From Mycolicibacterium fortuitum subsp. fortuitum (GTDB lineage Bacteria > Actinomycetota > Actinomycetes > Mycobacteriales > Mycobacteriaceae), in contig NZ_AP025518.1 in NCBI RefSeq assembly GCF_022179545.1, positions 6,076,001 through 6,140,000 on the forward strand: DNA of 64,000 bases, given 5' to 3'. The position numbers and the translations under genes are program-made. The notes beneath the pieces are model-generated. The model was not told where the DNA came from, did not search any database, and worked only from the letters and a program-made list of their open reading frames with translations. Of the stretch, positions 22,601 to 31,702 are shown in pieces; positions within the stretch are counted from its first letter, which is position 1; each line of letters begins with the position of its first letter.

Positions 22601-23419
22601 TCACTGCGTCGCCCGCACCACCTGCCGCAGCTCAGAGGCCGCACTGGAGGCGCTGTCGTACACCCGGACGATGGCCTCGTCGCCCGGCTTGAGGAAGGTC
22701 GACTCGCCCAGCGGGGTGTAGCGCGTGGCACCGATGCCGATCAGCACGTTCTCGGGATGGCCGCTGGCCACCATCAGTGCTCCGACATCCTCCAGCGGGG
22801 TATCGTCCGAGCCCTTCTGGTTGGCCAGCCGTTCGACGATCCAGTCCAGCAGCACCTCGCCGTAGTACGAGTAGCCGACCAGGGGGGAATCCACTCCGTA
22901 GGCATGCTGTTCGCCGTCGTTCTCGCTCAGGTAGCAGACCAGCCGCATCGTTGCGGTCGGACCGTCCGGAGTGAGATCGCTGATCTCGAAGAATTGCGGC
23001 GCAACACCTTTGGAGGCCGGGCCCCAGTTCTTCTTGTAGCTGATCTTGGGTGCGCCCGGCCGGCGGATCGAGCAGTCGTTGAAGGCGCCGAGCGCGAACG
23101 GTTCCAACCGCGCGACGGTGTCGCCGTTCCACACCACCCGGCAGGCCACCCCGACCTCGGGCTCGATCTGAAGGTTCAACGGACCGTCAACCTCGCCGGG
23201 CTCGGGCAACACGATGGCATCGCTGGACAGCGGGAACTGGCCCAGAAAATCATCGCGGCCGGGCGCGTACCACGGGAAGATTCCTTTGGGCGCATACCCT
23301 TCGGTAACCACCTTGACGAAATCCCCGGCCTCCCCAGCTTGTTCGAGGTGACCCGCGAAGTTACCGGCCACGCCGAAGCCGAACCAGTTACGCAATTCGG
23401 CAAGGTCGATGTCGATCAT
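22601..23419 (-). CDS. DUF5718-like protein, possibly FAH-fold
   Basis: A cytoplasmic protein of 272 residues beginning MIDIDLAELRNWFGFGVAGN. The phrases NLQIEPEVGVACRV and GAFNDCSIRR resemble the fumarylacetoacetate-hydrolase fold, in which acidic residues bind a metal ion. I associate the family with DUF5718 from memory. The ATG at 23419 starts right at the conserved region; longer readings add unrelated basic sequence. It converges on the small PH-like gene with three bases between stops. Confidence 0.65.
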   Translation of the reverse strand: MIDIDLAELRNWFGFGVAGNFAGHLEQAGEAGDFVKVVTEGYAPKGIFPWYAPGRDDFLGQFPLSSDAIVLPEPGEVDGPLNLQIEPEVGVACRVVWNGDTVARLEPFALGAFNDCSIRRPGAPKISYKKNWGPASKGVAPQFFEISDLTPDGPTATMRLVCYLSENDGEQHAYGVDSPLVGYSYYGEVLLDWIVERLANQKGSDDTPLEDVGALMVASGHPENVLIGIGATRYTPLGESTFLKPGDEAIVRVYDSASSAASELRQVVRATQ

Positions 23420-23513
23420 GGGTGCAACCCTACTGTGGTCACGACAAGCGGGTAACAAGTCGCACTTAAGTCGCCGGTACGAGGCTGTGATCAGCCGAAC
23501 CGAGGAGCCTGCC

Positions 23514-24212
23514 GTGCCGACGACCCCCACCACCACCTCCGTCACGCCTCGTGGCGCCGACGATCCCGCACCGGACCTGCTGGGTATCACCTTGGCGCAC
23601 CGCGCGATGCTCGCCGACCTGCTGCGTCTGGGCGATCTGGCCGAGGCGGTGCGCGACCGGGATGTGATCTGCACAGCCGGCCATGCCCGCGCCATCTCGC
23701 GGTACGTCGAGTTGCTGTGCGATTCCATCCACCATCACCACACCACCGAGGACGCCGTGCTGTGGCCGGTGATCCAGGCCAGCGCGGGCGACCATGTGGA
23801 CCTCAGCGAGCTGATCGACGACCACGCCGCGCTGGACCCGCGGTTGGAACAGTTGCGGGCCCGCGCCGCGGCGTTCCGGCTGTCCATGGGTGACCGTCAC
23901 ATCGCCGGCCTGATGGCCATCGAACTGGCCGAACTGGCGGCGCTGCTGACCGAACACATCAACGACGAAGAGATGGAAGTGTTCCCGCTGATCACCGAAC
24001 ACGTCTCGGTGGCCGACTGGGCGACTGTCGAGCGTGCTGCCCGTGACGGCAGCCGAATGTCGTTCGACGGCCCGCGTTCGGTGGCGGTGATGACCGACGA
24101 CGAGCGGGCCCTGCTGGCACAGCAGACCGGCATCGGACTGCGAATCCTTTTGGCCGGGTTGATGGTCCTGCACCGGCGCCGGGAGCGGGCAGTCTTCGGC
24201 GTCAATCGATAA
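23514..24212 (+). CDS. Hemerythrin-domain protein
   Basis: A 232-residue protein with a hemerythrin HHE domain. Candidate di-iron ligands include His in ITLAHRAMLADL, His and Glu in IHHHHTTEDAVLWP, His in IDDHAALDPRL, and His/Glu in TEHINDEEMEVFP. Such domains bind oxygen or NO or sense redox state. The GTG at 23514 is preceded by GAGGAG seven bases upstream. The C-terminal segment (GIGLRILLAGLMVLHRRRER) is hydrophobic then basic. It converges with, and overlaps by 11 bases, the large AfsR-like gene. I do not recall this pair at this spot in M. tuberculosis. Confidence 0.82.
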   Translation: MPTTPTTTSVTPRGADDPAPDLLGITLAHRAMLADLLRLGDLAEAVRDRDVICTAGHARAISRYVELLCDSIHHHHTTEDAVLWPVIQASAGDHVDLSELIDDHAALDPRLEQLRARAAAFRLSMGDRHIAGLMAIELAELAALLTEHINDEEMEVFPLITEHVSVADWATVERAARDGSRMSFDGPRSVAVMTDDERALLAQQTGIGLRILLAGLMVLHRRRERAVFGVNR

Positions 24213-27200
24213 AGCGTCGCGCCTCGGCCGCGAGCCGCTCCCGTAGCACCGAGGCGGCTTCCCGGTAGGCACGCGCCTGCTCGGGCCGGCCCAGCGCGTC
24301 GGCGGCCGCGGCCAGCGCCTCGTCGACCGGTCCCACCATCAGCCCGTCGACACCGAGCCCGGCAATCCGCCCCGAGTAGGGCTCTAGGTCGGCCGCCCTG
24401 GCCTCGGCCTCCTCGACATCGCCAAGTGCCACAGCCGCGTTGACGCGCAGCACGGTGAACGGGAGCCAGAAGTAGGCTCGCTCGATCGGTTGCCGGTCGC
24501 GCCACAGCTCGCGAGCCTCGGCCTCACGGCCCCGTGCGATCAGCGCCAGTACCGCGGCGTCCAGCGCGGCAACCGAGACCTCACGGTAGAAGTAGACCAG
24601 CTCGTCGGCCAGCACACCGAGGTCGCCGAGGCAGAACTCGCCCGTCACCCGGCCCACCATCGCCAGTTTGGCCCCGTTGGCGGCGCCGTTCTCGACCATG
24701 CGCGCAGCCAGATCGGTGTAGGCACCGACCGCCTCTTCCAAACGTGCGGCGAGCAGGTACATCCTGGCCCGGAACAGACCCAAGACACCGAGGAGATGGA
24801 CGAGCTGACCGGTGCCGGCCCGCGCCACCGCGATATCCACGTGCCGCTTGGCTGTCGCCAGATCGGACCGGTGCCCCGCAGCCAACGACAGCATCCAGTG
24901 CGCCACCGCCTGATAGTCGGCCTGCTCGGTGGCCTCCGCGGTCCGCAGCAGTTCGGCGGCGGTCGCGTCGCGCTCGGCATCGAGGTCGGGGCCCAGCGCG
25001 CAGTAGGCCCGGACATTGAGCGCGGTGCACAGCAACCGGCCCGACGATCCCGGGTCCTCGGCGTAGGCGCGTCGGGCCAACTCGAGCAGCTCGGTGCTGG
25101 CGGCCAACGCGCCGTCCGGATCAGTGCCCTCCAATTCCACGTAGAGCGCCTTGAGCAGCCTGATCCGTTCGGCCGCAGTCACTTCGGTCGGCCCGCCGGC
25201 CAGCACCTGGCGCAGCAGGCTGATCATCTGGGCATCGGATTCGTCGTACTCGCGGTCGCGCCACACCAACGGGGTGTCCCACGCGGTGAGCACCCGCACA
25301 GTCAGGTCCTGGCGCGACTTGCCGGTCAGCAACTGCAGTGCCGCCTTCAGTTCGATACGCGCGGCGACGGCGTCGCCGGACTGTGCCAGCGCGGAGATCA
25401 ACCCGCATCGGGCGTCGATCTCATGGTCCAGGCTTTCGGCACCGGGGCGGAGCCGGCGGCTGGCCGCCAACTCCAGCATCTGCACGGCGGCACGCCACTG
25501 CCGGGCGGCTTCGGTGTAGGCGCCTACCGAGTCGGCCTCTCGGGCCGCAGCTGTCGCGAAAGCCGCAGCGGACAGGGCGGTTTCCGCCGTGGCCGACGCC
25601 ACCGCATGGTGTGCCAGGGCGGCCGCGTCCACCGACCGGCCGGGCGCGCGCAGCAGTTCCAGCGCAGCACCGTGCAACCGCGACCGACGCAGTTTCGAGG
25701 TGTCCTCGTAGAGGGTGTCGCGAACCAGCGAATGAGCGAACCGCAAGCGACCCGGTTCGGGTTCGTCGAGCAGCCCGAGCAGGACGGCCGGCTCCAGCGC
25801 GTCGAGCAGGTCGTCAGGATCGTTGCGACCCAGTTCGGCGAGCAGATCGACGTCGATGTCGCGGCCGAGCACGGCCGCCTGACGTAGCGCGGTGACCGTC
25901 GGGCCGGGCAGCCGGGCCAACCTGCGGCGCAACACATCTCGCACCCCGACCGGCACCGAGGCCCACACGGCGTCCGTTCCCTCGGCGGCCATCAGCCGGG
26001 CCAGCTCGCGGACGAACAACGGGTTGCCGCCGGTGCGCTCACGTAACAGCCGCAGCGCCTCACCGCTGGCGGCGGTCAGCCCGTAGTCGGCCGCCAGCGC
26101 GGCCGTGGCCGCGGCGTCCAGCCCGTCGAGGATCAGATGCGCCGCGGTGTGCACCGTCAGCGCCGCCCGCGCCACCTCGAGTTCGCCGCGGTCCTCCGAC
26201 GGCCGATAGGTGCCGATGACGAGCACCGGGAGGTCCTTGATCCGGTCGGCCACCAATCGCAGCAGCTCCAAGGTCAAGCCGTCGGTGCGGTGCAGGTCGT
26301 CGAGAACGACGGCGAGGGGCTGACGTTGCGCGACCTCGCTCAACACGTCGGCGACCGCGTGCCCCAACCAGAACGTGCCGGCCTCGGCACCCGCGACATC
26401 GTGCAGCAGCGGAGCCAGCGCCTGTCTGGCGTCGTCCTGCGCACCTCCGGACTCCAGCAGGTCGCGCAGCACCTCGGTCCATGCCCACCCCGCCGGCGCG
26501 CCGTGCACCTCCGGGCAACGGCCCAGCACGGTGCGCCAGCCCGCGGCGCGCAATCGGGCTGTGGCGGCACCCGCCAGAGTGGTCTTGCCCGAGCCGGCTT
26601 CACCAGCGATCCACAGCACTGCGCTGCCACTGGTGGTGACAGCGCTTGCGGCGGCGTCTATTTCGGCGAGTTCCTCGGCCCGACCGTAGGCGTTCGCCTG
26701 GATACGATCGGGCGCGACGACCTCCGGTATCACCGGTTGCGGCGGACGGGACGGCTCCAAATGGTCTGCCTGGCGCAGGATGTCGCGTTCAAGGTCGCGC
26801 AGTGCGCGGCCGGGTTCCAGGCCGAGTTCATCGACGAGGTGACCCCGGGTGCGCCGCAGCACCTCCAGCGCGTCGCTCTGGCGTCCGCTCTGATAGAGCG
26901 CTGTCGCCAGCACCGCGGCGGCCCCTTCCCGCTCCGGACGCTCGCCGACATGCCGGTCCAACGCGGCGACGGCGGTGCCGTACCGGCCCAGTTCGACCTG
27001 TGCCGCCGCCTGTGCTTCCACGGCTGCCAGCCGCAGCTCGGTGAGCCGGGCGATCTCGGGCGCCGCCCACAGCGCATCGCCTGCCCCGGCGAACGGATCT
27101 CCCGACCAGCCGGCCAGCGCCTCGTCCAGCAGGCACACGCGCTGCTGCGGATCCGATTCCTGGTACGCCGCAGTTACCTTGGCCTCGAACTGCCACGAGT

Positions 27201-27525
27201 CGACGGCGTCGACGGGCAGCCGCAGACAGTATCCCGGCGCAGCGCTGACCAGGATGCGGGCCGGGGCCCGGCGCTGCCGTCCCGGCTCGAGCCCACGCCG
27301 CAGATGTGAAACGTAAACCTGCAGCGCGGACAACGCCTTGGGCGGCGGCTCCCCCTCCCAGAGATCGTCGATGAGCCGGTCGACGGACACCGTATGCCCG
27401 TGCGCCGCAACCAATCTGGCCAGCAGCGCGCGCTGCAGCCGGGCTCCGAGATCCACCGGATCGTCTCCGACCCAGGCCGCCACCGGACCGAGCACCCTTA
27501 CCCGTACCGGGCTGTCCCCCGACAT
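24202..27525 (-). CDS. Large AfsR/SARP-like transcriptional regulator with BTAD and ATPase domains
   Basis: A 1107-residue STAND-type regulator. Residues 1-100 form an OmpR-like winged helix. The bacterial transcriptional activation domain (BTAD) follows to about 250, ending DELGLEPGRALRDLERDIL. An AAA/NB-ARC-like ATPase comes next, with Walker A GEAGSGKTTLAGA (about 308-320) and Walker B LAVVLDDLHRTD. The C-terminal half is helical, TPR-like and Ala/Leu-rich, probably the sensor. Relatives in Streptomyces switch on secondary-metabolite genes, but no such cluster is visible here. It may be autoregulatory or control the convergent hemerythrin gene. Confidence 0.85.
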   Translation of the reverse strand: MSGDSPVRVRVLGPVAAWVGDDPVDLGARLQRALLARLVAAHGHTVSVDRLIDDLWEGEPPPKALSALQVYVSHLRRGLEPGRQRRAPARILVSAAPGYCLRLPVDAVDSWQFEAKVTAAYQESDPQQRVCLLDEALAGWSGDPFAGAGDALWAAPEIARLTELRLAAVEAQAAAQVELGRYGTAVAALDRHVGERPEREGAAAVLATALYQSGRQSDALEVLRRTRGHLVDELGLEPGRALRDLERDILRQADHLEPSRPPQPVIPEVVAPDRIQANAYGRAEELAEIDAAASAVTTSGSAVLWIAGEAGSGKTTLAGAATARLRAAGWRTVLGRCPEVHGAPAGWAWTEVLRDLLESGGAQDDARQALAPLLHDVAGAEAGTFWLGHAVADVLSEVAQRQPLAVVLDDLHRTDGLTLELLRLVADRIKDLPVLVIGTYRPSEDRGELEVARAALTVHTAAHLILDGLDAAATAALAADYGLTAASGEALRLLRERTGGNPLFVRELARLMAAEGTDAVWASVPVGVRDVLRRRLARLPGPTVTALRQAAVLGRDIDVDLLAELGRNDPDDLLDALEPAVLLGLLDEPEPGRLRFAHSLVRDTLYEDTSKLRRSRLHGAALELLRAPGRSVDAAALAHHAVASATAETALSAAAFATAAAREADSVGAYTEAARQWRAAVQMLELAASRRLRPGAESLDHEIDARCGLISALAQSGDAVAARIELKAALQLLTGKSRQDLTVRVLTAWDTPLVWRDREYDESDAQMISLLRQVLAGGPTEVTAAERIRLLKALYVELEGTDPDGALAASTELLELARRAYAEDPGSSGRLLCTALNVRAYCALGPDLDAERDATAAELLRTAEATEQADYQAVAHWMLSLAAGHRSDLATAKRHVDIAVARAGTGQLVHLLGVLGLFRARMYLLAARLEEAVGAYTDLAARMVENGAANGAKLAMVGRVTGEFCLGDLGVLADELVYFYREVSVAALDAAVLALIARGREAEARELWRDRQPIERAYFWLPFTVLRVNAAVALGDVEEAEARAADLEPYSGRIAGLGVDGLMVGPVDEALAAAADALGRPEQARAYREAASVLRERLAAEARRFID

Positions 27526-27558
27526 GTCCGCAGTTCTACTGGGCCGCGGTGTGGACTT

Positions 27559-28815
27559 TTACCGGGGTTCCAGCACCGGGGTGCCGACGAACGGCACCAG
27601 CGCGTCGGGGATTCTCACAGTGCCGTCGGGTTGCTGATGGTTCTCCAAGATCGCCACCAGCCAACGCGTGGTGGCCAGTGTGCCGTTGAGCGTGGCAGCG
27701 ATCTGCGGCTTGCCGTTCTCGTCGCGGTAGCGGGTGGCGAGTCGTCGCGCCTGGAACGTCGTGCAGTTCGAGGTGGACGTGAGTTCCCGATAGGTCTGCT
27801 GGGTGGGCACCCACGCCTCGCAGTCGTACTTGCGCGCCGCCGAGGACCCCAGATCGCCTGCGGCCACATCGATCACGCGGTAGGGCACCTCGATCGCCGC
27901 CAGCATCTCGCGCTGCCAGCCGAGCAGCTTCTGATGCTCGGCCTCGGCATCCTCGGGCTTGCAGTAGACGAACCCCTCCACCTTGTCGAACTGGTGGACC
28001 CGGATGATGCCGCGGGTGTCCTTGCCGTAACTGCCCGCCTCCCGCCGGAAGCACGATGACCAGCCGGCATACCGCTTGGGACCGTCGGACAGATCCAGGA
28101 TCTCGCCCGAGTGGTAGCCCGCCAGCGGCACCTCGGAGGTGCCGACCAGGTACAGGTCGTCGGCCTCCAGCCGGTAGACCTCGTCGGCGTGCGCGCCGAG
28201 GAATCCGGTTCCCGCCATCACCTCCGGGCGGACCAGCACCGGCGGGATCATCAACGTGAACCCGTTTCGGACCGCCACCTGGGTGGCCAGCTGCAGCAGG
28301 CCGAGCTGCAGCAGGGCGCCGGCGCCGGTGAGGAAGTAGAACCGCGAGCCCGACACCTTGGCGCCGCGCTCCATGTCGATCAGCCCGAGTGCCTCGCCGA
28401 GCTCGAGGTGGTCCTTGGGGTTCTCGATCGCCCGCGGCTCGCCGACGGTGTCCAGCACGACGAAGTCGTCCTCGCCGCCGGCAGGCACACCGTCGATGAT
28501 CACGTTGCCGATCGCCATGTGGGCAGCGGTGAAGGCGCTCTCGGCCTCGGCCTGGGCCGCCTCGGCAGCCTTGACCTGTTCGGCCAGGTCCTTGGCCTGC
28601 TGCAGGAGCGCCGGACGTTCCTCGGGTGTCGCCTTGCCGACGAGCTTGCTCGCGGCCTTCTGGTCGGCGCGCAGGTTGTCGGCCGTCGAGATCGCGGCCC
28701 GCCGCGCCGTATCGGCCTCCAAGAGGGCGTCGACACGCGCCGGGTCCTCCCCGCGGGCCCGTTGAGACGCACGGACGGAGTCGGGATTCTCGCGCAGCAG
28801 CTTGAGGTCGATCAC
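27559..28815 (-). CDS. serS: Seryl-tRNA synthetase
   Basis: SerRS activates serine with ATP and charges tRNA-Ser (and tRNA-Sec where present). The 418-residue protein begins [18 protein letters not shown]. The N-terminal long antiparallel coiled coil (about 25-110) grips the tRNA long arm. Class II motif 2 is at [21 protein letters not shown] and motif 3 near the C-terminus ([13 protein letters not shown]). It matches Rv3834c in position, divergent from the septum-formation gene. Confidence 0.97.
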   Translation of the reverse strand: MIDLKLLRENPDSVRASQRARGEDPARVDALLEADTARRAAISTADNLRADQKAASKLVGKATPEERPALLQQAKDLAEQVKAAEAAQAEAESAFTAAHMAIGNVIIDGVPAGGEDDFVVLDTVGEPRAIENPKDHLELGEALGLIDMERGAKVSGSRFYFLTGAGALLQLGLLQLATQVAVRNGFTLMIPPVLVRPEVMAGTGFLGAHADEVYRLEADDLYLVGTSEVPLAGYHSGEILDLSDGPKRYAGWSSCFRREAGSYGKDTRGIIRVHQFDKVEGFVYCKPEDAEAEHQKLLGWQREMLAAIEVPYRVIDVAAGDLGSSAARKYDCEAWVPTQQTYRELTSTSNCTTFQARRLATRYRDENGKPQIAATLNGTLATTRWLVAILENHQQPDGTVRIPDALVPFVGTPVLEPR

Positions 28816-28969
28816 GGCGCAACCCTACTTTTTGGAATGGGCAGACGTACATCTGAGGTGGTCGCACCGATGGCGACGCCCGAACGTGCCCCCGCTCGGG
28901 CACAACCTCGCAACATTACAACCGCATCAGTTGTCACAGGGGCTGACACGCCTGTCACAATGGGGGGCA

Positions 28970-30403
28970 ATGTTGGAAGCACCCGAGCACTCCGAAAACC
29001 CCGAGCACGGGGACCCGCTCGCCACACCTCCTGCCGACGAACACCCCACGCGGGAACGGTGGTGGCAGAGCCTGGCCGCCGCGTCGACGCGACGCGCGTT
29101 GCTGCTGACCGCGCTCGGCGCGCTGCTGATCGCCGGACTGATCACCGCGTTGCCCCAGAGCGGGGGCTCGAACTCCGCGCCGGGTGCCATCGCCCTCGGG
29201 CCACGCGGCAACGACACGTTCAATCACGTCAAGCGTGGTGACTGCCTGAACTGGCCCGGCCGCAACCCCGACGCGGCGCACATCGTGGACTGCAAGGACA
29301 ACCACCGCTTCGAGGTCGCCCAGGCGGTGGACATGCGGACCTTCCCCGGAAGCGAGTACGGGCCGGGTGCGCCCCCACCGTCGGTGGACCGGATCAAGCA
29401 GATCAGCCAGGAGCAGTGCACCCCCTCGGTCCGCAGCTATCTCGGCCCGAAGTACGACCCGAACGGCAAATACACCATCGGCCTGCTGTGGTCGGGCGAG
29501 AAAGCCTGGAAGCAGTCGGGTGAGCGGCGCATGCTCTGCGGCCTGCAGCTGCTCGGTCCCGGTGACGGCCAGTTGGAGTCGGCGGGCAGGGTGGCCGACG
29601 TCGATCAGTCCAAGGTCTGGCCCGCGGGCACCTGCCTCGGTATCGATGCCGCCACCAATCAGCCCACCGACGTCCCGGTCGATTGCGCGGCGCCGCACGC
29701 CATGGAGGTCACCGGCGCGGTCAACCTCGCCGAGAAGTTCCCGGGCGGGTTGCCGTCGGAGGGCGACCAGGACAACTTCATCAAGGACGCGTGTACCGCG
29801 CAGACCGATGCCTACCTGGCCCCGGTCCAGTTGCGCACCACCACGCTGGCATTGAGCTACAGCACCATCTCGCTGCCCAGCTGGTCGGCCGGCAGCCACC
29901 AGGTGTCGTGCAGCATCGGCGCCACGTTGGGCAACGGCGGTTGGTCGACGCTGGTCAACAGCGCCAAAGGCCCGCTGATGATCAACGGCCAGCCCCCGGT
30001 GGCGCCGCCCGACATCCCGGAGGAGCGGCTCAACATGCCGCCCATCCCGATGCCCGATGTGGACGAGACATCGTCGTCCTCGTCGTCGGGGTCCTCCTCG
30101 TCCGGTTCCTCCAGTTCCGGTTCGTCCTCGAGCGGTTCGTCGTCGGGATCGGGCTCCTCGGGATCGTCGGGGTCCTCGGGGTCCTCGGGATCGTCCTCGA
30201 GCGGTCAGCACATGCCACAGGCGTCGACCACCGCGGCGCCGGCTCCTGCGCAGTCCAACACCTTCAACCCGCCGCCCCCGCCTGAGCAGGCACAAGCTCC
30301 GGCTCCGGCCCCCGAGCAGGCGCCGGCTGCCGCTCCGGACGGCGGCGCACCGCCCGCCGGCCCGCCTCCTGGTGAGCCCGCGCCCGTACCGCCGGCGCCG
30401 TAA
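28970..30403 (+). CDS. Membrane-anchored septum-formation-domain protein (Rv3835-like)
   Basis: A 477-residue protein with a short cytoplasmic N-terminus, one membrane helix (about 38-57) and an external region. That region matches the Septum_form domain: KRGDCLNWP, AHIVDCKDNHRFEVAQA and a second half-repeat with CLGID and PVDCAAPHAMEVTGA, each with paired cysteines. A long Ser/Gly linker and a Pro/Ala-rich tail follow. The ATG at 28970 has a GGGGGG run just upstream; a longer reading would overlap serS. Septum role is inferred from the domain name only. Confidence 0.85.
   Translation: MLEAPEHSENPEHGDPLATPPADEHPTRERWWQSLAAASTRRALLLTALGALLIAGLITALPQSGGSNSAPGAIALGPRGNDTFNHVKRGDCLNWPGRNPDAAHIVDCKDNHRFEVAQAVDMRTFPGSEYGPGAPPPSVDRIKQISQEQCTPSVRSYLGPKYDPNGKYTIGLLWSGEKAWKQSGERRMLCGLQLLGPGDGQLESAGRVADVDQSKVWPAGTCLGIDAATNQPTDVPVDCAAPHAMEVTGAVNLAEKFPGGLPSEGDQDNFIKDACTAQTDAYLAPVQLRTTTLALSYSTISLPSWSAGSHQVSCSIGATLGNGGWSTLVNSAKGPLMINGQPPVAPPDIPEERLNMPPIPMPDVDETSSSSSSGSSSSGSSSSGSSSSGSSSGSGSSGSSGSSGSSGSSSSGQHMPQASTTAAPAPAQSNTFNPPPPPEQAQAPAPAPEQAPAAAPDGGAPPAGPPPGEPAPVPPAP
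30071..30205 (+). repeat. Ser/Gly low-complexity linker coding repeat
   Basis: TCG/TCC/GGx codons repeat for about 135 bases, encoding runs of Ser with Gly every few residues. The repetition is imperfect at the DNA level but prone to slippage, so its length should vary between strains. It connects the external domain to the Pro-rich tail of the septum-formation-domain protein. Confidence 0.85.
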
Positions 30404-30405
30404 CC

Positions 30406-30756
30406 GTGCCGGTTCGGATGAGCTCGCAGCGGTTCGACGAGTTGGTCTCGGATGCGCTGGATCTGATCCCTGAGCAGTTGGCGGCCGCGATCGACAATGT
30501 CGTGGTGCTGGTGGAGGACCGCGATCCCGACGAGCCCGAGATCCTCGGCTTGTACCGGGGTGTCGCGCTCACCGAGCGGGACTCCTGGTACGCGGGCTCG
30601 CTGCCGGACACCATCACGATCTACCGCGAGGCCCTGCTGGACTTCTGCGACAGCGAGGCCGATGTGGTCGACGAGGTGGCGATCACGGTGATCCACGAGA
30701 TCGCGCACCATTTCGGCATCGACGACGAGCGGCTCCACGAATTGGGCTGGGGCTAG
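30406..30756 (+). CDS. Zincin-like small metallopeptidase (Rv3836-like)
   Basis: A cytoplasmic protein of 116 residues with the zinc motif VIHEIAHHFGIDD (HEXXHxxGxxD), typical of the MMP/zincin_1 family. It begins at a GTG three bases after the preceding stop, so it is probably translated from the same mRNA. An internal ATG four codons later is an alternative. Proteolytic activity has not generally been shown for the family; the target is unknown. Confidence 0.85.
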   Translation: MPVRMSSQRFDELVSDALDLIPEQLAAAIDNVVVLVEDRDPDEPEILGLYRGVALTERDSWYAGSLPDTITIYREALLDFCDSEADVVDEVAITVIHEIAHHFGIDDERLHELGWG

Positions 30757-30815
30757 AGCCCTCCGGCCCCGCGCGGCAACCGCGTTTTGTCGGCCCGCAG
30801 TGCTATCAACGGGCT

Positions 30816-31016
30816 ATGACCATCCAGTGCCGGGAGTGCGCAGCCGGTCTGGAGCATTGCCACGGCACCGTCATCCACCACGTCCGGTACCGCGCGGAAT
30901 GCACCGACGACACCTGCACCACTCCAGAAGCAGCGCATACGTTCAGCCTCGACTGTGAGGCGGTGGGCTGCCCGTGCGCCCTTGAGGGCACGCTCTCCAT
31001 CCGGCGGACCGGCTAA
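30816..31016 (+). CDS. Small cysteine-rich hypothetical protein
   Basis: A 66-residue protein with eight cysteines and several histidines: CRECAAGLEHCHG near the start, CTDDTC in the middle and DCEAVGCPC near the end. The spacing suggests one or two zinc sites. It has its own ATG 59 bases after the metallopeptidase gene. I believe similar proteins occur in other mycobacteria but cannot verify this. It overlaps the end of the convergent phosphoglycerate mutase-like gene by four bases. Function unknown. Confidence 0.65.
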   Translation: MTIQCRECAAGLEHCHGTVIHHVRYRAECTDDTCTTPEAAHTFSLDCEAVGCPCALEGTLSIRRTG

Positions 31017-31702
31017 CCCATCGGATCCGTTTCGGACTTCACCGCGTCGATGACCGGTGTGGCATCGGGCTCTGGGTAGAACGGCGGTGTCAGCGACGCC
31101 CACTGCACGCAACTCCAGCGCCCGTCGGTGATCGGTGCCAGCACAACCGATTCGGTGTTGGCCAGGTGGTGGTCGAGCGCGAAGCTGCCGTCGACGCCGG
31201 CCAGCACGGCGGCTACCAACCGGATCGCCGCGCCGTGGCTCACCAGAACGATGTCACTCTCGAAGTCGTGGTCGTCGAGGTAGCGGAGCCGCAGTTCGGT
31301 GAGCACCGGTACATACCGGGCCAGTACCGCCTCGGCGCTCTCGCCGCCGGGCATCGGCACGTCCAACTCGCCGCGGTGCCAGCGCTCGTAGATCCGGTTG
31401 AACTCGGCGACGGCGTCATCGTCACTGCGGTCTTCGAGTTCACCGACCTGGACTTCGTGCACACCCTCGAATTCGAATGGCACCAGGCCGGTTTCCATGC
31501 CGATACCGGCAGCGGTCTGGGCCGCCCGCCGGGCTATCGAGTGGGCCAGGATCGACGGGCGCTGCGGGAGCGTTCCGGCGAACCTTCGGGCCTGCTCATG
31601 GCCGAGGTCGGTCAGGTCGGCGCCGGGAGGCAGGGTGTCCAGGCGCCGGGCCACGTTGCCGTGGGACTGTCCGTGACGGACGAGGATCAGCCGTCCGCTC
31701 AT
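31013..31702 (-). CDS. Histidine phosphatase / phosphoglycerate mutase family protein (Rv3837c-like)
   Basis: A 229-residue protein of the histidine phosphatase superfamily. The catalytic motif LVRHGQSHGN lies at the N-terminus and a second His in VLVSHGAAIRL. The ATG at 31702 overlaps the pheA stop (ATGA), and the catalytic motif falls at residues 5-14, as usual. Family members range from phosphoglycerate mutases to broad phosphatases, so the substrate is open. Coupling to pheA suggests cotranscription. Confidence 0.87.
   Translation of the reverse strand: MSGRLILVRHGQSHGNVARRLDTLPPGADLTDLGHEQARRFAGTLPQRPSILAHSIARRAAQTAAGIGMETGLVPFEFEGVHEVQVGELEDRSDDDAVAEFNRIYERWHRGELDVPMPGGESAEAVLARYVPVLTELRLRYLDDHDFESDIVLVSHGAAIRLVAAVLAGVDGSFALDHHLANTESVVLAPITDGRWSCVQWASLTPPFYPEPDATPVIDAVKSETDPMG

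Noticed and set aside
27526..28969. tRNA-Ser gene near serS
   Set aside because: No cloverleaf or T-arm sequence was found here or elsewhere in the window.
30071..30205. CRISPR-like array
   Set aside because: Short coding repeats of Ser/Gly codons without spacers; no array of 28-37 base repeats or cas gene was seen anywhere in the window.
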